Shown: positions 41,401 through 58,697 of the stretch, piece by piece
Numbering within the stretch: position 1 is the first letter of the stretch
How the letters are laid out: each line of letters begins with the position of its first letter
Origin: Rotaria macrura
Lineage: Eukaryota; Rotifera; Eurotatoria; Philodinida; Philodinidae
Direction: 5' to 3'
NCBI GenBank assembly: GCA_900239685.1
Contig: OENT01000236.1
Span: 91,146-155,145, forward strand
DNA: 64,000 nucleotides
Position numbers and translations under genes: made by a program
The notes under the pieces: generated by a model
What the model was told of the DNA's origin: nothing
What the model saw: the letters and a program-made list of their open reading frames with translations, nothing else
The model's database searches: none

Positions 41401-43235
41401 TCTTGTCCATAATCATTTTCATCTTTCATACTAATTAGTACGAAAATCAAATAGATTCAAGTGAATATGTACAAAATAGATAAACGCTCAATGCTGGTGA
41501 GAATTCTGATGATTAACATTCAGTTTCGGAATCGGCATTCAAGGATGTGGTTCTACGTTGGAGTTAGATCCAACCATTTGACTCAGATAAAAATCGAATG
41601 TTAGTTTTATTAGAATCAGGAATAAAAAGGTTTTACTTTTTGTTCTGACTGGAATCGAAATCGATTCTATTTTCATATAAACCTTGATATAATTTTATCT
41701 CAAACGATGTACTTAAATAGCTATAGTTAGAATAATCCCACTTATATCGAGTTTTTCAACGTTTTGAAAAGCAAAAAAATAATACTCGTCTAAGACTTTC
41801 CTAGAAGAGAATTGATCTTATATCAAAGCTTATTTTGTTCTATGAATAAATATTTTAGTGTTGTAGCAATCATTTTTTATAATAGAGCAATAAATAAAAC
41901 ATCACAGAATTGCATTCTCTATGGAACTTGATATTTTTTCACATGTAATGATATTACGATCGAGGCATTATTTCGTGTAGGTTTATCTTATGCTCGAGTC
42001 GACTAATACATGGCGGTAGAAGACATACGAAACAACAATCTCTCGTTAATTATATTCTAATTGTAGTTGCATTCATTTGGATATTATTGATCTCAGGAAA
42101 GTGGAATGATTAGTAAACTAAATAAAAATCGATGTCTATAAGATATAACTTTCAAGAAGATGTTTTACTTGTCTTGTTCTTATTTTCATGTAAAATAAAG
42201 AAAATATGAAATAAAATTTAGAATTAATATCAACAGCAATCGAATGTTATAACTCATCAAATAAATCGTTGCAACTAGCATCACTCCATTTATTTCATGG
42301 TTTATCTCGAAGTGTTCATCAACTTCGTACAACATTTAGTGATACAATTTGTGATATTCTACTCGATGCTATTAAATCAAGTGATTTATCTCTAGTTAAA
42401 ATTTCATCATCTGTTATTAGTAATACCGTGCTTGAATTTTCTACATGTCGTGCAGTAAATCGAATTACATACTTTTTTTTTTGTAGTCAATTTTGAATAT
42501 AACAAAATATCATTTAGAGATTACTTTCTGGTGGCATTCTTAATATACTTGTTTCATTTCTCATGCATCCTGATCATGAATTATCTATCAATGGTATATG
42601 GGCTTTACGAAACCTTTCGTATTTATCAACACTCAAAATAAAACAAGATATTATTAATGGTAAAATGAGAATCATTTAAAAGAAGCCGAAATTCTATTCG
42701 TGTTTACTTTCTGTTTTTGTTAAGGATTGACAATCGAACGCATTTATTCCTTACTTGAACAATGTACCGATGAACGATTTCTTATATGTTTACTTTCATT
42801 GTTACGTAATCTTTTAAATGAAAAAGATACGGAAACATTACTACCAATGTTTGATTCAATGAAATTATTAATAGTAAGAGTAAATAAATAGTATGAATCG
42901 AAATTAATTTCTTCATTTTAGACTCTACAAAGAATGACTGAAAAAAATTATTCGGAAGAAATTTTTGAAGAAATTAATCTATTGATTGATCATGTTGATT
43001 CAATCAATAATTTAGTATACGACGATACAACTGTTTTTGTTATCAAACAAATTAATTTTTCTTTGTAGTCTCAACAACGAATATCTAACGATTCAGTTAA
43101 TCCTACATGTCGAATATCACTATTTTCTGAATGTAACCAATTCTGTTTACTTATCAGAAAACAAGAACCCTTATTTATTCTTTCTCTGTCTTTGTAGATG
43201 GTTGCGATGAAATGGATCAATTGGACTGTTCGTAA
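38443..43235 (+). CDS. ARMC8: ARMC8, armadillo-repeat subunit of the CTLH ligase
   Basis: Nine exons in phase, 38443-38547, 38619-39253, 40770-41326, 42222-42454, 42518-42659, 42725-42873, 42922-43014, 43069-43132 and 43198-43235, give about 671 aa (human 673). The product is a string of armadillo helices. Family-matching stretches include CLRCLRSFYLS, HGLSRSVHQLRTTF, SINGIWALRNLS and LLSLLRNLLN. ARMC8 (Gid5-like) is a scaffold of the CTLH/GID E3 ubiquitin ligase, and in vertebrates it also affects alpha-catenin turnover. The C-terminal end after the LLRNLL helix is short (about 75 aa against about 135 in human) and ends in an acidic, non-armadillo tail. Introns 2 and 3 (1.5 and 0.9 kb) hold no supported gene. 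Confidence 0.85.
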
Positions 43236-46200
43236 TCTATGATAATTTGTACTTAATGAACTTCAACACTAAACAGTTAGTTATTTATGCTTCATCGACA
43301 TGGTTTTTATTTAAAGTGCTTGTTTATCAATAATTATTTTTTTCTGTCGTTTGAAAATAAATTGAATAGTTTATGAAAAATAAAAAGTAATTTTTCATCG
43401 GAAATAGGTTGTGTATTTTACACTGTTTTAACGCGTCGTTTCTTCTTTTGATACATGCCAATCAGTTTCTCAATGATAAGAAAAAAATGTTCGTATGAAC
43501 AATCCTTCTTGTTATCAACTCTAGAAGTTTTAAAGAAAAAAGTGTATTTTTAATGCATTAATGGGTTTTTAAGTATACTTTTTTTTTTTTACAAAGATAT
43601 GCTTTCACGCCTACATTTAGACTATGTTGACAAGTTAATGGATACAATGTCGACGGCTTTGGGACTCATACATTCATAGAAAAATTTATAATGAAGTCAA
43701 TTTCCGAGATAACGATGTATGAAATCAAGGTCTACGGTTCATTCATTTCTCTGTGTTATTTTCGAGTACAAAATATTGTTTCAGTTAAACTGATAGTGTT
43801 ACAAGAAATTTATCTGCTTTTGTTTCTTCATTGACCATTATTCAGCAATATCTAATAGGTTTAATATCAATAGAATGTAACATTGTCTTTCAAAACAAAT
43901 TCCTTAAGAATTAATTCATGTAATCATATTGCGAATGAAATAAATTAATAATTGATATTATAGTTTTGTTCGCCTTGACTGGCTCATTCTTGATATTAAA
44001 CTAGCGAATCTATTCAAACTTTCACGATAACAACCTTGTTTATCAGAATTAATCTGGTTGATACATAGCAAGAAGCTTAGAAATTCGTTTCACCTTATGA
44101 TTGAAATAAATCACAGAAATGTTTTGTTCATATTCATCTTTAAAAAGCATTGTGACAAGTCATAAGTTCTATTAGTAAAGAAAATACATATGACCCTTGT
44201 TTCCAGTAAAAGACATCTTTCTAGATGTTCCTGACGAGCAATGATTAGTTGCATGTTATTTATTTACCAATGACATCGTTTACAAGTATAAATTGTTTCT
44301 TTCGGTTGAGTCATTCGTGTATTCAACACATGTAAAAATAAATAATCAACATACAAAGAAGTCTAAGAAGTCGTTCGTCTAGAGAATGTTAGATAGATGA
44401 CAAATTTAAAAAAAACAAGCCATGCAGATTTGACACCATCGTAGGAAAAAGGCAAATGAAACTGATCAACATATTACCATTTAGCAATTACCGGAAACTG
44501 TTAGTCGATACTGATATTAAAAGATGTTCATTATAGAATATGCCATTATCCCTATTGCTTCAGTGATTAGAAAAGTGGAGCAGAGAACAAATTTTTTCCA
44601 TCCATTTGAATCCCCTAATAAATTCGAAATAGAATTTAGTCTCATAAGAATCTTCGTCATGGTTCATGAAGAATAAGTGGCCATACGAAGGTCTTCGTCA
44701 TGGTAGATTATATGAATGACAAGTATTACTGAGGTAACTTTCACAGTCTTGATGCATCCTTGCCAGCGTGTCTGTAGTATATGCAAGGAAGGACATACAT
44801 ACTGTACATTACATACCAACCGATCATTTTTTCTTTTACTCAACATTTTTCAGTAACAAGACGTGTGATGAAATCAAGTACTATCACATATAGTAAGGTA
44901 CGGCACGTTAATGTTAGGTAACTATTTATTTTATTTTCAACAAAACTAAATGATCTACTTCAAAGAAATCAAATGAAAACCATCGAATACTTCTATTAAA
45001 AGTTTTTAATATCAATGAACTGTTCAATTGATATTAGTTAACAAATTGGTCGGTTTGAACTAAACACAACCAATTTTTAGAAATTTCAATTTTTTATTCT
45101 GTTTTTAACTTTTTTACCAAGCACTTAATGTCAGCTGATCCACTCATGACTATTCATTATTTCTAGCAGTTTCTATTCTATTCTAGAAGTTTGATGAGAA
45201 ATAGGAAGGAGTAAGTCCATTCAGTAATTTAGTAGAAATATCCATTATGATTCATGAATCATCCATTTGATGTCACCATAAAAGCAAAGATGAGTAATAA
45301 ACTGACGTGCAGTGTCGCTATTACATGCCAGTGGTTTCTGTCTAAGCAATCCGAATAAACTTTAAATAGAAGTGAGAATCCATAATTTAGATTCATATTC
45401 ACAACAGCCTGTCTGAAGAAAAGAAAAATACTCGTTTCTAACTCGTTGGTGCAGTCAATACTCGACAATACTATTTCATACTTTATCTTCGGGACATTAT
45501 TTTATTACTGCTAGTAGAAAATTGTACTTAGCACCAGCGCAGCAGGATATTTTATCTTGCACATGTTATCATTCTCATTCGAGTCCCTATCATTTTCTTT
45601 TTCTATCGAAAAAGATATGATTGAGGAAAACATGAAACGACGAATTCGACGTTATAGCCAGGCTTTCACTTTCAATTACTTCTTTCATCTTTAACTCTAG
45701 TGTCCTCTGTCGTATACTATGACTGATCATTAGCGACATGTGATGTGTATATTTATATTCATTGAATCCTTCGAAAAAACTAGTGGAAAACAACTTTCAT
45801 TATACTTTTTTTCTCTATGCGTACCCAAAACCAATCATCCATATCTCGATATCTATCTCCCACGCCCTTTTGTTTTTTAGCTTTCGAGTTTTCTTTCTTA
45901 AAACTGACATCATGGTAGAGGTTAACAATGTTAATCCATGGCTGATTCACATGTGATTACATTGTTTTTTGTCTGCTACCCATATCCACTTGTTGTCATT
46001 TGCATTCAACATCATCAATTCACTTATTTGGTTCTTCGCTTCGACGTCATTGAATAACTGTGAGTTATGCTAGATTGAACTGTACGATAAAAGTTTCAGC
46101 TGTATTCAATTTTCTCTTGATTGTTCTAATCAAGGATTTTTAAGAAAATTCATTAGGCAAAAACCTTGAAGAAAATCTATTGTTTCTTCACTTTTAATAT

Positions 46201-46568
46201 CACAATACGATAGGCATTTTTTATTCCATCGTACATCAAACACTCTTGTGTCCTTGATTTTAGACAGATGAGCAAAATCCCCTTGTTATTGTTGTTATTC
46301 CGTTTTTTTTGGTTATGCCACCGTTGTTTGTACGCATCAAGACAAAGAAAAAGAAAAGTTCTTTCTTTCTTTCTTTCTTTTTGTACGCATGTGATGACAA
46401 TCATATGACGTACACCTTTACGCCTGTGATTCACATGTGATATTGTGTACTACGCCATCGTTGCATGAGTATAAATGGTGCTTATTTTGTTATTCATTTT
46501 AAGATTATTCAGTGTCACACAGTATTGAAACATATTGTATATTGATTTGTACAAAAACATTAAACTCA
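43236..46568. other. Intergenic region with no supported gene
   Basis: There is AT-rich sequence with small chance ORFs on both strands, and a CTTT microsatellite at about 46358-46380. The 12-bp word TCTTCGTCATGG occurs twice within 60 bp near 44650 and 44692. The part nearest 46500 should hold the promoter of the zinc-finger gene. Confidence 0.5.
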
Positions 46569-47384
46569 ATGGAACAACCAGAATCTAATCCAACATTTTG
46601 TACAAATAACTGTGGGTTCTATGGTTCATCTCAATTCGAAGGAATGTGTTCAAAATGCTATCGTGAACATGTGAACCGTTCTTATAATGCCGGACGAACG
46701 AATTCGTTTAACAGTATGATTTATTAGTTTTTTTTTCTTCCTTGGAAAATTCTAAATCAAATATTGCTTTCTTTGACGAAATAAAGGTTATTACTCATCT
46801 TCGAACACTCCTGTTACATCTCAAAGTCTCCTTCAAGATCAAGTCATTGAAGATAATGCAAATAATTCTATAGAAAATGATAACAGTGATGATCAATTAC
46901 AGCAAGAAACTGATGCTAGTCATCTTCATCATGTTGCATCCGCATCAACGATATCAACAGAGATCGATACAAAAACAAAGAATGAATCAACTGTTGAAGA
47001 CACAACTTCACTAAGTAAGATAGAAAGAAAAAAGAAATTTTCATATTCAATGGTAATATTTGATTACTTTTGTTTTGTCCTAGGAACTTCTCCTGTTAGT
47101 ACAGAAAAGAAAAAAAGAAATCGATGTTCGTGGGAAACATGTAATAAAAAACTTGGCCTAACTGGTAAATATTAGTTTGCTTATTTTTTCATTAATCTCA
47201 AGGATTTTTATTGTTTTTCTTTTTGTAAATTGTAGGTTTCGATTGTCGATGTGGTGGTCAATTTTGTTCGTTGCATCGCTATGCCAATGAACACAATTGT
47301 AAATTCGATTATAAAGAACATGGTCAAAATGAAATAAGAAAAAACATGCCTGTCGTACAAGCTGAACGTGTTCAAAGAATTTAG
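46569..47384 (+). CDS. ZFAND5/6-like: A20/AN1 zinc-finger protein (ZFAND5/6 type)
   Basis: Four exons, 46569-46713, 46787-47014, 47084-47164 and 47236-47384, join in phase and give about 200 aa (human ZFAND5 213, ZFAND6 208). An N-terminal A20-type finger uses C11, C15, C27 and C30. A Ser/Asp/Gln-rich linker follows, then a C-terminal AN1 finger (about 139-180) with C139-x4-C144, [12 protein letters not shown] and HNC. The ending [11 protein letters not shown] is typical of the family. A20 fingers bind ubiquitin, and relatives link ubiquitin, the proteasome and stress or NF-kB signalling. The stop lies 298 bp before the MCM5 start codon on the same strand. Confidence 0.92.
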
Positions 47385-47682
47385 TTAATGTAGAAAAAAA
47401 AACAAGACATTTGTAAAATTATAGTTTATTATTGAAAGCAGTTTTTTTTCTCTTTTTTGTTCATATGAAACAATGCTTTTTTTTGTCTTTTGCGCTTTGC
47501 TTAATTGCCGCGTGGGATTATCCTAAACCATACACGCACTCGTACAGTTCTCTTTCTTTTTTTTGTGTGTACAAAGAGTGAGTTAAGTGTATGTAAACGT
47601 TCTTTTTTTTTACAGAAAAAAACCAGGTTGCAAACAGAAAAAAACATATTCAATTAGTTAAAAATTTTTTTGTTGTTTCTAG

Positions 47683-51707
<4,025 letters not shown>

Positions 51708-51929
51708 TTAGATGGATTAATCATTCAACGCTCAAATAGATTTATATTTTGGTTATGTACAGATATATTAGATAAATGTTTTTTTTGTCTGTCAGATAAG
51801 AGTATTTTTCTTAGATATCGATAATCAGATGATGGAATTGTTATGAATATTATTTTTTCTTTCTTGTTATCTATATAAATGTTCGATGAATACGTTAAAA
51901 AAAAGATATTTTCTTATATATATATATTC

Positions 51930-51935
51930 AATAAA
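51930..51935 (+). terminator. AATAAA poly(A) signal candidate for MCM5
   Basis: A canonical AATAAA lies about 220 bp after the MCM5 stop, just after a short TA run. Confidence 0.4.
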
Positions 51936-54900
51936 AAAATGATATGTTAGATGATTATTAAAATATTACGAAATAATTCTCTATTTGCTAATGGTGACTT
52001 GTTATGAATTTGGGCGAGAGTCTATTCAATCTGGTATTGTAGAGATGATTATTATCAAGGAGTGCTAATGAAATCAAATCATCACACTAATTATATTAAA
52101 AAGAAATATACTTGAGAAACGTGCAATGCTCATTAACAGTAGACTGTATTGAATCTTTAGCTCATATAGCTATAGATCGAATGCTAAAAATTATCAGCAT
52201 TAGTTCTCTGTTATAGTTTATTAAGTTATGTTTTGCAATAATGCTACATGATCAACAAGTGGTACGCTGAGAGCTAGCACTCGACATTTACATGAAATAA
52301 TATATTCAGAAATTATCTTCACATACAAAGTCAAAATTTGCGATTCTCATTTTTTATTTCTTATCTTAAGAATGAATTAAATGTTTGATATGAAAGAAAA
52401 TTTAAATTCTATACGAAAAAAAAATCGATGGTTATCGAGATATGACACCTAGTGCTGGCATTTGAAGAAATTCCACAATCTAATGTCGGCTTACAACAAT
52501 TGCATTCTCTTTTGTTAATGCTGAATTTCGATTTCATCATGCTTTAAATACATCGTGATCATAACATTCTTGGCTAATGGCCTGTACACACGTACTATTA
52601 ATTAATTCATTCATTATTTCTCGTCAAACAGTTCTTCTATGATGATTCCTATAATTTGCAGAAGTCCATGTCATTCATACATGTGATTCATTGTAATCGA
52701 TTAATTATTGCAATAAAATCATATCGTTCAGTACACGTCGAGGGTTATATAAAATTAATGGTTGCTATCCAAGAATAACTGCAGTTTGTCACGTAAAGAT
52801 GATAGAATACATTGATACTACATTAATATGTGTCAATCAATCGTTAGCTATTCGCCATAGCAATTATCACTAGCGAAGGATTTTATTTCAAAGCAATGAT
52901 CCTCTAGAAAACTATTGATGCACTCATGCCATGGTGTCCTAACTGGTATCTGTCTTTGGCTATACTAACTGGCTGTGTGATTAGAAATTTGTTTTTTTTT
53001 CTAATCAAATTTGATTCAATGCAGTATATTGGTGTATCTATTAATATGCTTTTATCGTTTTGACTTATATTTTCATTCACCTGTCACAAAACTATTTTTC
53101 GTTGATTCTTAATATTTCTACCGATGAAGCAATTTCTTTTATTTCTTTCCATTACTATTCTGAGTGTCGAAAACAAATTAAATGAAATAGAAAGAAGATG
53201 AATAATACTGAATTCCAAAACTTATCAAACAAATGAATCATTTTCGAACAATAAAAGTATCTTCGTTACTGCAGTCTTCCAGAGCAGAATACTAGATTAA
53301 TGATATTGACAGTAACACACTAGAAAATATTTAATGCACTTGATTGTCGACCAGTTTTATTGTATGAAATTTTTCATTTTAAAACTAAATTAAAATGTTC
53401 AATATGAATAATTGGGTAAGAAATGGAAAAACCTCATTATGACTGACTTTAAAACTTTGATAAGGCAGTGATTCAATGAAGTATAAAATTCATAATGATG
53501 AATGAATCTACTGTAGTTCAGAAACATTTCAATGCCAAGATATTTAGCTCATGCTGTCGACTCATGTTCTGACACGAATGATACGTTCTTCTAGTATGTT
53601 GCACTTGACTTAACTTAAATAGACTATTGAACACCTAATACAATGAAAAACACAAACCAGCAACTAGTCAATATTATCAACAACACTTGAATATGACAGG
53701 CAACGTAATAGAACTTCACTTGTATGTGGTTAGCTGTACAATTCAGAGAATTAGCAGAATTTGAGAAAATTCGTTCCATACATAGGACACTAATTATATA
53801 TTTGATGGAAGTAACTTAATCATCAAGGCTATTCAATGGTGTATCTCGACACAATCCATCCTTTGATAAAGCGAATACATCTAAAAAAGAATCACAATAC
53901 GCAGTGGAAGATGTTTCTCAAATTCGATAAGTTTCAATATTTGTTTTATGACTATCTGTATTACATGGGGAAAAGTAAAATGAAACTAAATCAGTCGTTT
54001 TGATCTACTGATTACCAAAGAGACAAAATATAGACATGTAATAAGATTGGGTGAGACAACTTTTGAAATTGAAATCAATTAGTAATATTGTCACTAGTTG
54101 ATATTGATAGTTGAGTTGTAACATTCCTAGTTGACTGAATTTGATTCACAATGTTCAACTTTCTCTTATCATTGTCTGATACACACCATATTCTCCTTGT
54201 CTCTCTATTGTTATGTTATCATCTTTTCCTCAACATCTTCTTCTTTCCTACCATTCATCTGCTTCTAGTTACATGTATAAACGTAGAATTTGTATGTAAA
54301 TGGTACGATTCTTTCTATGAAAGATTCCGATAGAGTGTAACGCTATCAGCGCTAACATCCTTTGTATTAGAAATCATCGAATTTGACGAAACTTGTTTTT
54401 CCTTCAACAAATTGTTTTCTTTTTCTTCTCTTTCTGCTGATCCCCTCTCATATCCTACGATGACAGAATTCGAAGAACGTGGGAACCTTTCTCTTAGTTT
54501 CTCAAAAGAGATACTTTAAAAACAAATTGCCACTATTTATATCTTCTTCAGCCAATTAAAGAATATAAAGCTGTTTATTGTGCTTCATAGTTATAAAAAA
54601 TTTACACAGTTATTTTGACCCTTTGTGGCTATCTAACCTTTTCTATATAATTGTTTAATTACATTCTATAAAAGTTCGAAGTTTCTCTGATTATTAAGAA
54701 GGTTGTACAGCTATTCATACACTATGAGACTAAAACATTTTAAAGCCTTGTGACTTATAAATAAGATACGTATAAACTAAGGCTAACAACATAAAATATT
54801 TGTCTGTGTGAAATCACTAATCTCTGGCACATTGTCATAGTCAACAGTCAGAACCAATTCGAGTACCAGTAGCAGTATTAAAATCCTACTCAACACTGTC

Positions 54901-56600
54901 GAACACAGAATACTAGGAACCTATAGAGCTTCTAATAACTCTTACTAAAAAACGAAAAATTTATTCTTTGAAGGTGTAAAATAGCAAGCTCTTTTTTCAA
55001 GAATGTTTGTACTAACCTACAAGAGTTTTTCTACCGCATAGATTTCAGTTTCTCAGTTTGTTACATAAATGAAAATGATCGAATGATTAATGTTAGACAA
55101 TTACATTTGGCCTCAAGAATCACTTCGTATAGTACTGAGTAAGGTGAAATTTTAAGATGGCTACTGAGTTCTCATTACTCAAGAAGACTTTCAGAAAATC
55201 ATAATTCCAAAAGTAGGCAAAATGAGTGATGTTTCCATTGGAACCTCAACTTTTATTTCGGCTAAAAGTTTCTGTCTTAGTTAATAGAAATCTTCATTAG
55301 ATACTCGGTAAATATTCGAAATAAATAACAAGAAATTCTCGTATCCCATATAAGGAGATTTTCTGCGAGGAGATTTGTTTTGAACAACTCATCAAAATTT
55401 ATTTATTTGAGCTGAATTTCTTTTTGAAAAGTGCATCACCTGTATTTCTACTCACATTAATTGAATTTTACAGGAGAATTGACATTTGCAAAAGATCATA
55501 AAAGACATTGCTTCTTTCGAAGAGATCGTTTCCAGAAACATTTAAATATCTGAAAACTGTTTGAATCACGATTGCCAAAACTCATCCCTATACAATATAA
55601 ATCTAAACTGAGCAGAATCGAATAATCTCCATGGAACAGCTTCTTTGGATGCCAGTCGCAGATAATGTGGGCTGAGCACTAACGTGTGTGTTAACATCAA
55701 TGAATTTTTTTCTCGATTGTTGTTCAATTGAATGGATGATTATGACACGGCGTGCACTTTTCTTGATAGTCCTTATATGTGACGATAAAAATTTCTTTAT
55801 TATGCTTTATAGATTGAAGAGAATGTTTTATTCACAGAATCTTGCAAGATATTCAATAAATTTTAATTCAGTCTATCCTGGATGACTGCAAATACTAATC
55901 AATAAGAAATAATGAATATAATCTAGGTAGATACGTTTTCATAACTTATGATGCCGTAGAGATAAGTTAGTTCTCTTTCAATTGTTTTTCATTCATGTAA
56001 TTCATATTGTGATTCTTTTAAATTGCCATGAATCATCTTAACCTGACAAATATCCCTGTTTTCGAACCGTTCACCAAAGAAATTCGGCTAGTACTATGTG
56101 CTCCAGAATTTAACCTGAGTGTTCTCACTATGCTGATCATGGTTTCTCAATACTAAGATTCGTTTCTTAATTGACAAACACAAAATTATTATTGCATTAA
56201 AATTCCAGACAGTTGTCAGCTTATGTTTTGCATTACATAGTAAGTAACTGTTTTGATTTCGTGCAAAAGAAAGTAACATGATATATGTATGTCTCACTCT
56301 TATAGTTGTCAGAAATCTTACCCAAGGTAGAAGGTTTTTCTTAGAATCTAAGACGATTATCTTAGTTTTATCGAAATTGATCGAGACAAGCGGATCGTCT
56401 TTCGTCAATGAAGGTTCTGAAACAATAACGGATGCGATAGATTACTTCAATCGTTAGAAGGGTGTAGCGGTTTGTATTTAGGTGTTATTCATGTTATATT
56501 TTGAACAGCTGATATGTCCTTATTCTTATTTTTTTTTCTTTTATTGTAGGTGAGATTTATTTATTCTTCCAACAGTTTCTGTTTATTTTTCAAGAACTTT
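51936..56600. other. Gene-poor region, nothing recognised
   Basis: Only short ORFs occur, without codon structure, domain motifs or in-phase splice partners. The minus-strand ORF at 56094-56408 (104 codons) resembles nothing I know. No tandem repeat or RNA gene was spotted by eye. Confidence 0.5.
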
Positions 56601-56649
56601 TTCAGGAATACAAAAACTATCTATAACAATAACAAGCAAAAAGAAACAA

Positions 56650-58250
56650 AATATGTATATACGTAACTTATATGTGAGTGTGGCTGCATATGAGCCTTAT
56701 CTGCTTTGACAAAAGACAAGAACGAGAACATTCGCAACGAAGCGGCGAAACAGAACGCCGGTGAAAAATGTGGTGCTGCCGTGGAACGACAGCGCAGCGT
56801 AATTTTCCGTCCGGTTACAAACGGGTGGAAGAACAAACAACGTCTATTTCTTTCACGAAACGAGTAGAAGACTCGAAAAAATGAACGATTCGTTGTTCTT
56901 CATGCTAAGCATCGATGGGATCAGTGAAGCCTCTTGTCTTATGACGACGAATGTCAGATTACTTCCAGCATCAGGTCGAAATCGATGTCTTCTCCGACGA
57001 TGTCATCAAGCTTCCCGTACATTATCGATGATCAATTTGCTGTTGTGCCGTAGACGATGAGTCTTGGTGAGTCATGTCCAGACATTGGACGCAAGTACTT
57101 TGGTTTTTTAGATACAGTATCTCTTCCTTCTTCGACAAGTCTATACCCAAATAGTTCATTTTATGCTTTGCATCACAGGCTACAAAACGGTACAATTCAT
57201 TTTCTTCATCAAGTCCTTTCATGAGCGAAAAACTAAGAGTACTTGAAAATTTTTGGTCGCTTTTTAAAGTGCTCATTAAAATCGTAAGTACTCTTAGTTT
57301 CTCGCTCATGAAAGAACTTGATGAAGAAAGAAAGTGTACCGTTTTGTGGCCCGTGATGTAACGCATAAAATGAGCTATTTGGGTATATACTTGTCAAAGA
57401 AGGAAGAGATAATAGATCTAAAACACCAAAGTACTTGCGTCCAATGTCTGGTCATGCCCCATTCTCAATCAACTCCCAAAGGATGTCTGGTGCTGATTCC
57501 ACTGTTGATGCGCGTTCCATTGAGGTTGTCCTTTCGGACAAATATCATTTCTTTCCATTTGGCCTTCTTTTTCTGTATGCGGTTGCAGACGACGGCCGTC
57601 CTCGGTTTAGCCGTAGGCTGTGCTGTCACGACTTTGCTTGCCGCAAAGATTCCACCTTTATCCGTGGTTTGTGAGTGAGATGTTGTCAATTACTGTAGAC
57701 TTACTTGCACCGAGATCGACGGCTCGTCGCTATCGATGACGCTTACTGCATTTTTTATTTTAGGCGTGGGGTCTTTGGACTCCTTTACCGCAACGTTGGC
57801 CAGACGTTCTCTTCGTCTTTACTCGGTCCGGATCCGTTTAAGGTCGAACTAGAGGGACGCTCTTATTTATTTGACCTGGTGATCATTAGGTTGCGTGCTC
57901 AACGACGAAATATTGCTATTTCGTGGTTGCTCAGTCGAACACTCTTGCCGAAGGAATTTTGAGAGCTTGTCATTGCTGCAGATCCGGTACATGCCTAATT
58001 TGGCTACCTCCATGGCATGTTAGACATGCACCGGGCAGCATTAGCTTTATGGTTGATAATGAACCACTCTCCTTGTGGCATCGAGATCGTCAATTGCTTT
58101 TCACCGCAGATGTAGAGTCTGTAGTGTCCTTGAGAGGCACCGAACACGACTGATGTCGACACCCATTGAAGACCCGACTGGCCTGCAATATCGGCCTCTG
58201 GAAAGGTCGGATGTCTTAAGATTTGAGCTTTATTGCTTCCAAGTTAATTA
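56650..58250. other. GC-richer island, likely decayed inserted element
   Basis: Base composition shifts clearly from about 30% GC to about 45%. Many ORFs of 65-115 codons overlap on both strands, but none shows a domain or joins by phase-matched introns. The island contains the foldback at 57066-57458 and is followed directly by a minisatellite and a telomere-like tract. A decayed mobile element or a subtelomeric fragment is the simplest reading; the family is not recognised. Confidence 0.5.
57066..57458. repeat. Inverted repeat with short loop
   Basis: Arms of about 180 bp (about 57066-57244 and 57278-57458) are reverse complements at about 85% identity, with a spacer near 35 bp. Translating outward on the two strands gives similar peptides: KEEILYLKNQSTCVQCL on minus and KEEIIDLKHQSTCVQCL on plus. 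The arms therefore came from one segment that may once have coded. Confidence 0.8.
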
Positions 58251-58391
58251 AATCCAATGTTGGATCCGACCATGGAACAGAATTCGATGGGATTCCAGGT
58301 TGAGGAATCAGTATCGGATCCGACGCTTGGATTCCTACAAAAATCTTTTGAAATCTTCATGTATGAAGCGATAGGAAATACCAGAATTGGA

Positions 58392-58578
58392 TTTCAACTA
58401 ACCAGATTTTTTCGACCAGCAATTTCAACCAATCAGGTTTTTTGGGTCCCGATTTCAGCCAAATGAGGTCTTTCCGGCTCCGTTTTTTAGCCAACGAGGT
58501 TAGTTTCGGTGTTGTTTTCAACCAATCAGGATTTTTCGAGTCGTGGTTTCAGTCAATCAGGTTTTTTGCGGGTTGTGG
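58392..58578. repeat. 31-bp tandem repeat, six diverged units
   Basis: Units begin at about 58392, 58423, 58453, 58484, 58515 and 58547. Each follows the pattern TTTCAACCAATCAGG plus a T-rich run and a variable GC-rich end. Copies differ at 5-10 positions, so the array is old. It is non-coding in appearance. Confidence 0.75.
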
Positions 58579-58593
58579 ATGATCAATTTGTAG

Positions 58594-58697
58594 GAGGGGT
58601 GTGGGTGTGGGTGTGTGGTGTGCTTGTGTGTACGCTTATGACTGAAGAGAACCAATACAGCCACACTCATGCGAACACACAACCCACAGCCACACCT
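58594..58697. repeat. TGTGGG-like tract in inverted arrangement
   Basis: The plus strand has TGTGGGTGTGGGTGTGTGG at about 58600-58618. Some 45 bp later it has a complementary C-rich stretch (CACACAACCCACAGCCACACC, about 58674-58695, slightly diverged). Together they form an imperfect hairpin of telomere-like units. I recall TGTGGG as the telomere repeat of Adineta. The tract is too short to prove an internal telomere remnant. Confidence 0.45.

Noticed and set aside
57334-58153. Chain of plus ORFs in the GC-richer island as a real gene
   Set aside because: Frames overlap without phase-matched introns and show no domain; both strands are equally open because of composition.
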